Shown one piece after another: positions 34,871 to 43,722 of a stretch of 64,000 bases of DNA. Made by a program: the position numbers and the translations under genes. The DNA is taken from assembly GCA_026125895.1 (NCBI GenBank), contig JAHCKG010000004.1:124001-188000 (forward strand), given 5' to 3'. Within the stretch, counting starts at the first letter, position 1; the number at the start of each line of letters is the position of its first letter. This stretch comes from Pseudolabrys sp. GTDB lineage: Bacteria > Pseudomonadota > Alphaproteobacteria > Rhizobiales > Xanthobacteraceae. The notes beneath the pieces are model-generated. The model saw only the letters and a program-made list of their open reading frames with translations, had not been told where the DNA came from and did no database searches.

Positions 34871-35374
34871 TCAGGCGGAGGTCAGCGCCGCGCGCTCGAG
34901 ATCGTTGGGATAGGGCAAAATCCGATCGCCACGGCGATGCCTGCTCAACAGCAGGCCGATATTCGAGCCGAGCGCCACGGAAGACGCATCCGTGGCGCTC
35001 CGCCCTGACGCTGTCAGCCATGCGACCAGACGGTCCTGCTCGAGATATTCAGCCGCGAGTTCGATCTCCTTGACGCGGGTGCGAAGCTGTTGCGCCTCGT
35101 TCTGCTGCTCGGGCCCGAGCGTGGCGATCCCCTGCTTCATCGCCCGCCGGCAGACCCGCAACGGCACGACGACGCCCTCACGAATTCCCGCCACTTCACG
35201 ATCCAGTTCGGCCAGGTCTTGCGCGCTCAACATGACTTTGGCGACAACCGCGGCATAAGCGCAGAACAAGAGAATGTTGACGTCAATGCCGTGATCGTCC
35301 TGCAACCGCAGGCATTCGTCAGCGACTCCCGGCGCGGTATAGACGGCAAACGAGAAGTCGCGGAACGACACCAT
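34871..35374 (-). CDS. TIGR02444 (DUF2390) family protein
   Basis: A 167-aa soluble protein from ATG 35374. It shows the family start FRDFSFAVYTAPGVADECLR and LQDDHGIDVNILLFCAYA. The later part is helical with VPLRVCRRAMKQGI and LRTRVKEIELAAEYLEQD. The family is widespread in proteobacteria, but its role is unknown. An upstream extension exists in frame but is unlikely. It sits between the YCII-like and amidase genes with gaps of 14 and 29 bases, so it belongs to the operon. Confidence 0.8.
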   Translation of the reverse strand: MVSFRDFSFAVYTAPGVADECLRLQDDHGIDVNILLFCAYAAVVAKVMLSAQDLAELDREVAGIREGVVVPLRVCRRAMKQGIATLGPEQQNEAQQLRTRVKEIELAAEYLEQDRLVAWLTASGRSATDASSVALGSNIGLLLSRHRRGDRILPYPNDLERAALTSA

Positions 35375-35388
35375 TGTGCTGCGAGGCC

Positions 35389-35679
35389 TCAGGTCAGGCG
35401 GCCCGCTTCCACCGAGATGCGATAGCGGTGGATGGACCACGTCTCGAAACAGCCGACTGCGACGAAGGGATCGCCGGTGACGATCCTTTCGGCCGTTTCG
35501 CGGTCGGGTACATCGAGCACCAGGATCTGACCCGTACGGGTCTTGCAGTCGTCAGCCAGGATCGGTCCGCCGTAACGGATGACACCGAGGTGCTCCTCCC
35601 AATAGGCGTCGTGACGAGGTTTAGTCTCGGCACGGAGCACCTCGGTATTGGCTTTGCTGGTCAGTATCGCCACGTACAC
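35389..35679 (-). CDS. YCII-related domain protein
   Basis: A 96-aa protein starting at GTG 35679. The YCII fold pattern is visible: MYVAILTSKANTEVLRAETK with RHDAYWEEHLGVIRYGGPIL, then TGQILVLDVPDRETAERIV and DPFVAVGCFETWSIHRY. Some YCII proteins act as small lactonases or dehalogenase-like enzymes with a His-Asp pair; the His in RHDAY or EEHLG could be catalytic. It is separated from the binding-protein gene by about 12 bases and the TIGR02444 gene by about 14. Its placing in a catabolic operon suggests a small enzymatic role. Confidence 0.82.
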   Translation of the reverse strand: MYVAILTSKANTEVLRAETKPRHDAYWEEHLGVIRYGGPILADDCKTRTGQILVLDVPDRETAERIVTGDPFVAVGCFETWSIHRYRISVEAGRLT

Positions 35680-35690
35680 GCGATGTGTCC

Positions 35691-36653
35691 CTACTTCTTC
35701 GTGGTGTAGACGATATCGACGAGGTCCTTGACCTCGGCCTCGGTCAACGGCTTGCTGATGAACTTGCCTTCGACCGCCTGCTTCATCGTCTGATCCATGC
35801 CCTTGATCGGGCCGAACGCCAGTGTCTTGCGGTTATAGAAGGCGATGCCCTTCTCGGCGATCTTGGCATCGACCTTGTTGAGGTTGCCGTAGAACTTCGA
35901 CGACTCGCCCTTGTTCGCATAGGCCCAGTCGATACATTTATCGAGGGTCTCGAGGAACTTGGCGACGACCGCACGGTTCTTGGCGAGGTAGTCCGCCTTC
36001 ACGACGATGACGCGGCCAGTGATATCGGCCTGCGACTTGACGTCGTCGCCGGCGAACAGCACGCGGATCTTGCCTTCATCCACCGCCGCCAGACCGGCCG
36101 GCGGGATCGAGTAGCCGACATCGACCTGCTTGGTCATCGTCATGGTCATGGTGGCGTCCATGCCGCCGGTCGCGACCGGCTTGAAGTCGAGCTTGCTCTC
36201 ACTCTTGAAGGCGAGCAGCAGCGCCTCGGACGCGCCACCCGGCCGCGGGAATGCCACCGACTTGCCACCGAGATCCTTGGCCGACTTGATCGGACTGTCC
36301 TTCGGTACGTAGAAGAATGTGTCGTTCTGGCCGAGGAACTCCGCGCTGACGACCTTCAGCTTGTTGCCTTGCGCGTAGGCGGCAAGAACGGCGTTGAGGC
36401 CGGGCGAGTAGCCGATGTCCATGCCGCCGGCGATGACCGCCTGGATGTTCTCCGAACCGCCGCGCGTCGATGTGACATCGACATCGAGCCCCGCCTTGGC
36501 GAACTCTCCTCGCTCCTTGCACAAGGTCGGCTGCGAGGTGTCCCACAGGCCGAGGAAGGTCGTGGCGACCTTGACCTTCTCCTGTGCCAACGCAGGTTGA
36601 GCGATCATGCCGACACCGGCGGCGGCGACAGCTACTTTCATCAGCGTACGCAT
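35691..36653 (-). CDS. ABC transporter substrate-binding protein, NrtA/SsuA/TauA-like
   Basis: A 320-aa periplasmic protein. The signal peptide is KVAVAAAGVGMIAQPALAQ. The mature part begins KVKVATTFLGLWDTSQPTLC with ERGEFAKAGLDVDVTSTRGG and shows the NMT1/TauA pattern (MDIGYSPGLNAVLAAYAQGN). It is the receptor for the permeases encoded at 40.4-42.0 kb and probably the ATPase at 50.3-51.1 kb, which lie in other units of the cluster. Ligand not predictable; families include taurine, alkanesulfonates, thiamine precursors and aromatic acids. It follows the alcohol dehydrogenase gene by about 50 bases. Confidence 0.9.
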   Translation of the reverse strand: MRTLMKVAVAAAGVGMIAQPALAQEKVKVATTFLGLWDTSQPTLCKERGEFAKAGLDVDVTSTRGGSENIQAVIAGGMDIGYSPGLNAVLAAYAQGNKLKVVSAEFLGQNDTFFYVPKDSPIKSAKDLGGKSVAFPRPGGASEALLLAFKSESKLDFKPVATGGMDATMTMTMTKQVDVGYSIPPAGLAAVDEGKIRVLFAGDDVKSQADITGRVIVVKADYLAKNRAVVAKFLETLDKCIDWAYANKGESSKFYGNLNKVDAKIAEKGIAFYNRKTLAFGPIKGMDQTMKQAVEGKFISKPLTEAEVKDLVDIVYTTKK

Positions 36654-36705
36654 CGTCCGAATCCTTCTGATTAGAAATGTTTATCCCGGACTTCCACTTA
36701 CCCGT

Positions 36706-37794
36706 TCAGACCATGACGACCTGCGCGGGCCCGATCGCTCCATATTTCGCCTTGTTGCCTGTGATCTCGATGGCTTCTGGCACTTTCTCGATGCCATGAA
36801 GAACGTGCGTTACCGTCGGTTCGATATGCACGCGCTTAGAAGCGACGAGATCGATCGCATAGTTGATGATGCGTGGCGACGGGCTGCGCGTGCCGATGAC
36901 ATGCAGGCCCTTCTTGTCGATCGGCCCGATCGGAACGGTCGAGCCGACCGGCAGATGTCCGAATTCGGAGATACGTCCTTCGTTTCGCAGCATCGCCAGT
37001 CCCTGGATGAACGTATCGACGCCCGCGTGGCCCTGCTCCTTGCTGCCACCGGCGCATTCGAGGACGACGTCGCAGCCGAGGCCCTTGGTAATCTCCATCA
37101 CCGCCTCGACCGGATCGGTTTTCGTGGCGTTGATGGTGTGCGTGGCGCCAAGCTGCTTCGACAGAGCGAGCACCGGATCACGCCGCGCGATGGCGACGAC
37201 CTTGGCGGCTCCTGCGACGGCGGCAATCTGCGTGCAGAACAGGCCCATGGGTCCCTGACCGATGACGACGACGGTATCGCCCATCGCGATGCCAACGCCT
37301 TCGATGCGGCCCATCACTGACACCAGCGGCTGCATGCCGCAGGCTTCCTTGTCGGTGATTTCCGACGGGATCGCCGCGATGGTGCTGGCGGGGATCGGGA
37401 AATACTCGGCGAGACAGCCGGGCGTGTCCTCGGAAACGTTGATCACGGAGCGGCAGAGATGCGACATACCGGCCGCACAGTACTTACAGGTGCCGCAGGG
37501 CACCCCGCGATGATAGAACACGCGATCGCCGAGCTTGACGTTGGTGACGCCGGCGCCGACTTCGACCACCTCGCCGCAGAACTCGTGCCCCCAGAGCTGC
37601 ATCGGCGCCCGCTCTGCGAGCATCTTCTTGATGTTGTCGTGCGAGGGAACGGGCAGCCCGCGGAATTCGGCGATCTCCGTCACCGACAGTTCGGCGTTGC
37701 GTACCTTGCACACCACCCAGCCGGGCTTGGCGTGCGGCATCGGCACCTCTTCGAGGCGCATGTCGTTGAAGCCGTAGGAGAGCCAGGCCTTCAT
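36706..37794 (-). CDS. Zinc-type medium-chain alcohol dehydrogenase with altered catalytic zinc ligand
   Basis: A 362-aa MDR protein. The structural-zinc lobe is present (GVPCGTCKYCAAGMSHLC). The catalytic zinc region HE in GHEFCGEVVEVG is present, but the first ligand, normally Cys in a CGSD-like motif, reads ELSVTEIAEFRG with Ser37. The NAD-binding region includes TVVVIGQGPMGLFCTQIAAV near residue 180. Such a Cys-to-Ser change is rare and may alter zinc binding or activity. It is the first gene of the operon that also encodes the binding protein, YCII, TIGR02444 and amidase; a probable promoter is at 37834-37861. Confidence 0.88.
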   Translation of the reverse strand: MKAWLSYGFNDMRLEEVPMPHAKPGWVVCKVRNAELSVTEIAEFRGLPVPSHDNIKKMLAERAPMQLWGHEFCGEVVEVGAGVTNVKLGDRVFYHRGVPCGTCKYCAAGMSHLCRSVINVSEDTPGCLAEYFPIPASTIAAIPSEITDKEACGMQPLVSVMGRIEGVGIAMGDTVVVIGQGPMGLFCTQIAAVAGAAKVVAIARRDPVLALSKQLGATHTINATKTDPVEAVMEITKGLGCDVVLECAGGSKEQGHAGVDTFIQGLAMLRNEGRISEFGHLPVGSTVPIGPIDKKGLHVIGTRSPSPRIINYAIDLVASKRVHIEPTVTHVLHGIEKVPEAIEITGNKAKYGAIGPAQVVMV

Positions 37795-37833
37795 AGCGAT
37801 ATCCTATAGTTTATCTATGTTATGTTTTTTTGT

Positions 37834-37861
37834 ATAGTACCTGGTCTGAAAGTGCAGTCAA
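37834..37861 (-). promoter_or_regulatory. Probable promoter of the alcohol dehydrogenase operon
   Basis: On the minus strand TTGACT (37861-37856) and TACTAT (37839-37834) are spaced by 16 bases, about 40 bases before the start at 37794. The region is AT-rich compared with its surroundings, and a double AACATAACATA motif lies between -10 and the start (37816-37826), where a regulator may bind. Confidence 0.5.
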
Positions 37862-38001
37862 TTGCGCCCATGGCGGTTTGCGCCGCGGCAACTGCCTAAC
37901 CTTCTCGCGGATTGCGCTGTTTGTTTGAGCAGGTCGCGTAGAGGTAACGAGGTCCGAGATTTCGGCTTCCGACCGGCCTCCCGTCGAGGGCGATTTCGTT
38001 C

Positions 38002-40338
38002 TCATTTGCGCTTCGCCCCCTGGAGCGCCGACCAGACATTGCCGGGCGTGGCCGGCATGTCGATCCGGGGAACGCCTTGCCGGTACAGCGCATCGGCGAC
38101 CGCGTTCATGACTGCAGGCAAGGCCCCGACGGTGCCGGCTTCGCCGGCTCCCTTGGCGCCGAGCGGGTTAGTCGCGGTCGGCACGGCGTGGCTGACGACG
38201 TCGAAGAACGGCAGATGAGTGGCGCGCGGCATGCCGTAGTCCATGAACGACCCGGTCACGAGTTGCCCGTCGGCATAAGCGATCCGCTCCATCAGCGCCT
38301 GCCCGACGCCCTGCGCAATGCCGCCGTGGAGCTGGCCCTTGAGCAGCAGCGGATTCATGACGTTGCCGACATCATCGACGACGGTATAGGCAAGGATCCG
38401 CGTCACCCCGGTGTCGGGATCGATCTCGACCTCACAGATATGACAACCGTTGGGAAACGTGGCGTCACGCGGCGTCACGATTGCCTTGGCGTCGAGGCCG
38501 AACTCGGCATTGCGCGGCATTCGGGCCGGCAGGTAAGACGCGCGCGCCACGTCCGGCAATGCGATTTTCAGATCGGTACCCGCCACGTTGAAAAAGCCAT
38601 CAGCGAAATCGACATCGCCCTCGCCGACTTCGAGCAGATGCGCCGCGATCTTGTTGCCGCGGTCGATGACGCGCTGCGCCGCCGTCGCAAAAGCCGTACC
38701 GGCGGCCATCATCGTGCGCGATCCGAACGAGCCGCGGCCGTGCGCGACCTCGTCGGTGTCGCCGCTGACGACGCGCACCTGATCCGGCGCCAACCCGAGA
38801 TATTGCGCGGCGAACTGCTTGAGGACCGTCTCGTGGCCCTGTCCGTGAGAGTGGCTGCCCGAGACGACGGTGCAGCTGCCGCCAGAGTCGAAGCGGATCT
38901 CGACCGCCTCCTCCATCGGCATGCCTTGCGGACCGCCGGCGATCTCGATGACGCAGGCAATGCCGATGCCGCGCAACAGGCCGCGCGCCTCGCTGTCGCG
39001 GCGGCGCTTGTCGAAGCCCTTCCAGTCGGCGGCCTCGAGGCAGCGGTCCATCACCGCTTCGAAGTCGCCGCAGTCATAGGTGTAAACCAGCCCGGTCTTG
39101 TAAGGCATGGCGTTCGCCGGAATGAGATTGCGGCGGCGCAGTTCGGCCGGATCGAGCTGAAGTTTACGGGCGGCAAGATCGATGATGCGCTCGATGCAGT
39201 ATGACGCCTCAGGTCGTCCCGCGCCGCGGAACGGACAGGTCGGCGGAGTGTGGCTGAACACGCCGGTGACGGCGACGTCGAATGCGGGAATCCTGTAAAC
39301 ACCGGCAAGACCGCCAAGATTATTGGTCGACGAGTGCAGGCCGTTGAGCGCGATATAGGCGCCGATATTGGCCATGGTTTCGACGCGTAGCGCGAGAAAG
39401 CGGCCGTCCTTGTCGAGCGCCAGCGCCACGTCGGAAATGTTGTCGCGGGCCTGGTGATCAGACAGGAAGCCTTCGCTGCGCTCGGCCACCCATTTCACCG
39501 GCCGGCCGGTGAGACGCGAAGCCCACAGCACCAGTACCTGTTCGGGATAGACGCTGCCCTTCATGCCGAAAGAGCCGCCAACGTCGTGAGCGACGACGCG
39601 GAAGCGGTTGGCCGGCTCGCGGAAGATTGCGGCGATCTCGCGCTGAATGGTGTGCGGCGATTGCAGGCTTGAATAGAGCGCGTAGCGGCCGTCCTTCGCC
39701 GTATAATTTCCGAGCGCGTTGCGCGGCTCGATCGAATTGGTCGTCATCCGCGTGATGACGAGGCGGTCGCGGACCACGTGTTCGGCGTGCTCGAAGGCGT
39801 CGTCGGCGGCGGCGGCGGCGCCCAGCCGGAGCACGAAGCAACGGTTGTCGCCCTGGCCGTCCCACACCACCGGCGCGTCGGCGTCGAGGCAATGCCCGGT
39901 GTCGGTAACAGCCGGCAACACCTCGTAATCGATCTCGACCAGTTCGGCCGCGTCCTTGGCCTGCGCCAGGCTCTCGGCGACGACGGCCACGACGGCAACG
40001 CCGCTGTGCGGCGCGACGTCCACCGCCAGCGGATAATAGGGCGGCACGAAATTCGGCTCGCCATTCGCCTTGTGCCGCTGCACCCGCGACGGCAGGGTGC
40101 CGAGTTCGGCCGCGACGACATCGGCACCGGTCAACACCGCGAGTACGCCATCGGCATTTTTCGCCGCCGCAACGTCGATGCCGACGATGCGCGCCGCGGC
40201 ATGCGGCGAGCGCACCAGATAAAGCGCGGCGGCGGGACCGAGATCGACGTCGTCGGAATAGCGGCCGAGCCCGGCGATCAGCCGCGCATCCTCGCTGCGT
40301 GGAACAGGTTTGCCGATACCCCAATCGAGTTCACGCAT
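38002..40338 (-). CDS. Molybdenum hydroxylase large subunit (xanthine dehydrogenase / CoxL-like)
   Basis: A 778-aa subunit that binds molybdopterin cytosine dinucleotide and hydroxylates a heterocycle or aldehyde with water. Key parts are GRYSDDVDL near the N-terminus, AHDVGGSFGMKGSVYPEQVL, CPFRGAGRPEASYCIERIID (form II-like loop, not the CoxL VAYRCSFR form), HGQGHETVLKQFAAQYLGL, and C-terminal GAKGAGEAGTVGALPAVMNA with the catalytic Glu. The partner FAD and [2Fe-2S] subunits are not adjacent, so the enzyme is an orphan or draws partners from elsewhere. It is the last gene of a long minus-strand operon, beginning 15 bases after the second permease. Confidence 0.9.
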   Translation of the reverse strand: MRELDWGIGKPVPRSEDARLIAGLGRYSDDVDLGPAAALYLVRSPHAAARIVGIDVAAAKNADGVLAVLTGADVVAAELGTLPSRVQRHKANGEPNFVPPYYPLAVDVAPHSGVAVVAVVAESLAQAKDAAELVEIDYEVLPAVTDTGHCLDADAPVVWDGQGDNRCFVLRLGAAAAADDAFEHAEHVVRDRLVITRMTTNSIEPRNALGNYTAKDGRYALYSSLQSPHTIQREIAAIFREPANRFRVVAHDVGGSFGMKGSVYPEQVLVLWASRLTGRPVKWVAERSEGFLSDHQARDNISDVALALDKDGRFLALRVETMANIGAYIALNGLHSSTNNLGGLAGVYRIPAFDVAVTGVFSHTPPTCPFRGAGRPEASYCIERIIDLAARKLQLDPAELRRRNLIPANAMPYKTGLVYTYDCGDFEAVMDRCLEAADWKGFDKRRRDSEARGLLRGIGIACVIEIAGGPQGMPMEEAVEIRFDSGGSCTVVSGSHSHGQGHETVLKQFAAQYLGLAPDQVRVVSGDTDEVAHGRGSFGSRTMMAAGTAFATAAQRVIDRGNKIAAHLLEVGEGDVDFADGFFNVAGTDLKIALPDVARASYLPARMPRNAEFGLDAKAIVTPRDATFPNGCHICEVEIDPDTGVTRILAYTVVDDVGNVMNPLLLKGQLHGGIAQGVGQALMERIAYADGQLVTGSFMDYGMPRATHLPFFDVVSHAVPTATNPLGAKGAGEAGTVGALPAVMNAVADALYRQGVPRIDMPATPGNVWSALQGAKRK

Positions 40339-40353
40339 ACCGCGGCCGATGCC

Positions 40354-41205
40354 TCATGCACCCGAGGTCGCGGCGAGCGCGGCCTTGTCGGCCGCGCGCT
40401 CAGCGTTTTTCTTGCGACCGCGATTGCCGTGGAAGCCCTGCAACCAGCTCAGGATGAAGTTCATGCCCGCCGCGGTCGCGAAAATGAGGATCGCGTCGGC
40501 GTAGACCGAGGCGATGCGGAACTGGTCGGCATAGCGGATCAGGCGGAAGCCGAGACCGCCCTGCGAATTGGCGATTTCGGCGGAGAGCACGCCGATGATC
40601 GACATTGACATGGCTAGCCGCAGGCTGGTCAGCACGGGGTTGGCCATCGCCGGCAGATAGACCTTCATTGCCATCTGCCAGGACGACAAATTGAAGCTGC
40701 GGCCGGTCAGCAGCAGAATTTTCGGGATCTGCACGAACGCGCTGGTCGTGCTCAGCACCACGGGGAAGAAGGCCGACAGCGACGCCTTGGCGATCTTGGA
40801 CTCGATGCCGAGCCCGAACACCAGAAAAATGATCGGCAGGAAAATCACCTTCGGCGTGCCGCCGAGAGCGGTGATGAACGGCTCGAATACCCGGCGGCCG
40901 AACGGCTGGAGGCCGAGCATAATGCCGAGAACCAGCGCGATCAGCGACCCGGCAAGAAAGCCTGCAGTCGCGGCGAAAACGGTCAGGCCGAGGTCGTAAT
41001 AGAAATCCTTCGCCATCAGTTCCTGCGCCAAGGCCACGATCACGGCCCAGGTCGGCGGAATGACGCCTTCGTAGAAGAAGCCCGAGCGCGCGGCGAACTC
41101 CCAAAGCGCAACCAGGGCAATGATCGTGAACACCCGGATCCAAAGGACCTGGAGATGAAGCGCGTGCTGCCGCGGGTTGAATATTCTCATCGCGACCGGA
41201 TCCAT
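40354..41205 (-). CDS. ABC transporter permease, SsuC/TauC-like (distal)
   Basis: A 283-aa permease with six or so membrane helices. The coupling motif region QMAMKVYLPAMANPVLTSLR is the EAA loop of this family. It overlaps the upstream permease gene by about 19 bases and pairs with it to form a heterodimeric channel. The C-terminal tail is charged (GNRGRKKNAERAADKAAL). The matching ATPase is likely that at 50340-51149 and the receptor that at 35691-36653. Confidence 0.9.
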   Translation of the reverse strand: MDPVAMRIFNPRQHALHLQVLWIRVFTIIALVALWEFAARSGFFYEGVIPPTWAVIVALAQELMAKDFYYDLGLTVFAATAGFLAGSLIALVLGIMLGLQPFGRRVFEPFITALGGTPKVIFLPIIFLVFGLGIESKIAKASLSAFFPVVLSTTSAFVQIPKILLLTGRSFNLSSWQMAMKVYLPAMANPVLTSLRLAMSMSIIGVLSAEIANSQGGLGFRLIRYADQFRIASVYADAILIFATAAGMNFILSWLQGFHGNRGRKKNAERAADKAALAATSGA

Positions 41206-41981
41206 TGTTCGCCGCGGCCGATCAGCCAGTTGAGCATGACGCTGACCGCCGCGACGGCGAGGATGGCCGAATAGGTGCCGGGGATGTCGAAGCGGAAGTA
41301 GCGATCGGCGACGATACGCCCGAGACCGCCGACATCGACGAGATACTCGATCGCGACGATGTTGATCAGCGTGTACATCAACGCCAGACGCACACCGGTG
41401 GCGATGGTCGGCGCGGCCGCCGGCACCATGATGCGCCAGAAGATGGCGTTCTTCGACAGCGCATAGCTCAGGCCGACATTGATATAGGTTTGCTTGACGC
41501 CGAGGAACCCCTCCTGGACGTGAAGGATGAGCGGGATGAAACCCGGCAGGAATCCCATGACGATGAGCGTCACCTGATTGCGGCCGAAGACGACGAGAAA
41601 CAGCGGGTACAGCAGGAATATCGGCGCCGCCGACAGCGACGCGAACCAGCTCGTATAGGCAATGCCGAAAGCGCGGCGCTTGTACATCAGGTGGCCGAGC
41701 GGAACCGCGACCAGGATTTCGAGCACCAGCGCGGTCAGCGTCGTCGTCATCGTCGAGCGCAGCGCGCCGAGGATATCGACCTTGGCCTGCAAATCGGCGA
41801 TGCCGAGGATGGTGGTGCTCGGCTCGGCGACAATCGCCCGCGACACGAACCCGCCGCGCACCAGGCCTTCAAGCAGCAGCAGAAACGCGACCAAAACGAG
41901 AAGCGAACAGAACGCCGGCGAACTGAGGAACCGGATCAGGACAGATCGGACGGTTGCGCGCGGTTTCGCCATGTCAGGCAT
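41187..41981 (-). CDS. ABC transporter permease, SsuC/TauC-like (proximal)
   Basis: A 264-aa permease with hydrophobic helices, for example FLSSPAFCSLLVLVAFLLLL and YTSWFASLSAAPIFLLYPLF. The EAA-type loop is ALSKNAIFWRIMVPAAAPTI. It overlaps the ThDP-enzyme gene by 8 bases and the next permease by 19 bases, so translation is coupled. Having two different permease subunits in one importer fits the usual alkanesulfonate/nitrate-like heterodimeric layout. Confidence 0.9.
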   Translation of the reverse strand: MPDMAKPRATVRSVLIRFLSSPAFCSLLVLVAFLLLLEGLVRGGFVSRAIVAEPSTTILGIADLQAKVDILGALRSTMTTTLTALVLEILVAVPLGHLMYKRRAFGIAYTSWFASLSAAPIFLLYPLFLVVFGRNQVTLIVMGFLPGFIPLILHVQEGFLGVKQTYINVGLSYALSKNAIFWRIMVPAAAPTIATGVRLALMYTLINIVAIEYLVDVGGLGRIVADRYFRFDIPGTYSAILAVAAVSVMLNWLIGRGEQWIRSR

Positions 41982-43716
41982 CGCTCAGCCAGTCGAAGCT
42001 GGCGCCTCGCGAGGGATCGATCAGAACGTCGATGACATAAGGCTTGCCGGCCTCCACCGCCTTGATGCCGCGTTCCAGTGCCGCGAGTAAATCACCAGCT
42101 TTCGTAACGGGACCTTCGGCGGCTACGCCATAATCGCGCGCCAGGCCGGCGAGATCGACCGCCGGGTCGTCGATGCGCTGGCCGATCCAGCGATTGGTAA
42201 CCGGACGCTTGCGCTCACGCGCCACGGTCTCCTGCTGGATTTCGTCGGTGAAATAGGAGCGATTGTTCGCCACCACCATCAGCAGCGGAATGTCGTAATG
42301 CGCCGCGGTCCACAAGGCCGAGGCGGCGCCGAGATACTCGCCGTCACCCATGATGCCGACCACGACCCGCCCCGAGCCGGCGAGCGCCAGCGCGGCGCCG
42401 ACGCTCATGCCCGGACCGGAGCCAACGCCGCCGCCGCCGTCATAGCCGAGATAGTCGAGCGGCTCGCGGAACGGATAGCTGGCCGACGGCCAGTTCAGCG
42501 GCGCGCGCGCCAGCGTGATCTGCCGGCCTTCGCGCAGCTTCGCCATCGCCTGGCCGAGATCGGTGAGCGTCGGCGTCAGGCTGGGATCGCCGGCAAAATC
42601 GGGCGCCCTCTTCTGCTCGATGGCCATCGGCTTGGCCGGCGGCTTGAGCCGATCCAGCAGCGCCGCGACCGCCATGTGCGGCTCGACGGCCATGTCGAGA
42701 TCGACCGGGGCCAGGCGCTGATGATCGCCGCTATAGGAATTGTGCGCCTGATGATCGACGGTCACGCTGATCACCTTGGCCTTGCCGCCCGCCTGCAACA
42801 GCGTGTCGGCGAGATCGTACCAGTCGAGGCTGAGCACGAGATCGGCCTTACCGATGGTGGCCTTGTCGTTCGGCGACAGGAACAGGTCCTGTGGTCCGCC
42901 ATGCAGCGGATGCTCGGTGGGGAACGAGGCGCCCATGCGCAGATCCGTGACGACGCGCGCATTGAGCCGCTCGGCCAGCGCGACCCGCTGGTCCCACTGC
43001 CCGCGGTCGAGCGAGACGCGGCCGATGAGCATCGCGATGTTCTTGGCGGCGGACAACATCGTAACGGCGCGGTCGAGCATTTCGGCTGACGGCGCCGCCG
43101 GCGCCTTCGGCTTGTAGCGCCCGATGTCCGGAAGCGCGATGTCGCCTTCCAGCGCGTCTTCCTGAAGGCGGCGGTCGAGGACCACGTAAGACGGGCCGCA
43201 GGGCGCGGTGTTCGCTGCCTGCCAGGCGCGCAGGATGCTGTCGATCTGGGCGCGCGGCGTCGTCGGCTGCTCGTCCCATTTGACGTAGTGGCGCACCAGC
43301 GCGCCCTGATCGCGGAACGTATGGTTCCAGTCGATCCAGTTGCGGCGCACCGCGCTGTCCACCGCGCCGGTAGCGCCGAGGACCAGCATCGGTACGCGGT
43401 CGCACCAGGCATTGAAGATCGACATCGTGCCGGCCATGAGGCCAACATTGCTGTGGACGACGACCGCCATCGGCTCGCCGCAGGCCTTGTAGTAACCGTG
43501 CGCGATCGCGACGACCGACTGCTCGTGCAGCGACAGCAGCATCTGCGGCTTTTCGTTGCCGAGATAGTTGATCAGGCTGTCATGCAGGCCGCGGAAGCTC
43601 GAGCCCGGATTGACGCAGACATATTTGATGCCGAGCCGGCGCAGGAGTTCGGCGACGATGTCGCTGCCCCAGCCCAGCACCGGCTTTGCATCTTTTTCCG
43701 TCTGATCCGCTTTCAT
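41974..43716 (-). CDS. Thiamine pyrophosphate-binding enzyme, 2-oxoacid decarboxylase/acetolactate synthase-like (1)
   Basis: A 580-aa ThDP-dependent enzyme. The catalytic Glu is in SLHEQSVVAIAHGYYK, and the cofactor motif GDGEYLGAASALW (ending in NN of VVANNRSYF, about 28 residues on) is present. The sequence GGGGVGSGPGMSVGAALALA near 400-420 is a typical substrate-side segment. It could decarboxylate a 2-oxoacid made by the neighbouring hydroxyacid oxidase to an aldehyde for the aldehyde dehydrogenase, as in the mandelate pathway. It is a paralogue of the enzyme at 52742-54544. Start overlaps nothing; six bases separate it from the aldehyde dehydrogenase. Confidence 0.9.
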   Translation of the reverse strand: MKADQTEKDAKPVLGWGSDIVAELLRRLGIKYVCVNPGSSFRGLHDSLINYLGNEKPQMLLSLHEQSVVAIAHGYYKACGEPMAVVVHSNVGLMAGTMSIFNAWCDRVPMLVLGATGAVDSAVRRNWIDWNHTFRDQGALVRHYVKWDEQPTTPRAQIDSILRAWQAANTAPCGPSYVVLDRRLQEDALEGDIALPDIGRYKPKAPAAPSAEMLDRAVTMLSAAKNIAMLIGRVSLDRGQWDQRVALAERLNARVVTDLRMGASFPTEHPLHGGPQDLFLSPNDKATIGKADLVLSLDWYDLADTLLQAGGKAKVISVTVDHQAHNSYSGDHQRLAPVDLDMAVEPHMAVAALLDRLKPPAKPMAIEQKRAPDFAGDPSLTPTLTDLGQAMAKLREGRQITLARAPLNWPSASYPFREPLDYLGYDGGGGVGSGPGMSVGAALALAGSGRVVVGIMGDGEYLGAASALWTAAHYDIPLLMVVANNRSYFTDEIQQETVARERKRPVTNRWIGQRIDDPAVDLAGLARDYGVAAEGPVTKAGDLLAALERGIKAVEAGKPYVIDVLIDPSRGASFDWLSDA

Positions 43717-43722
43717 CGGTCG

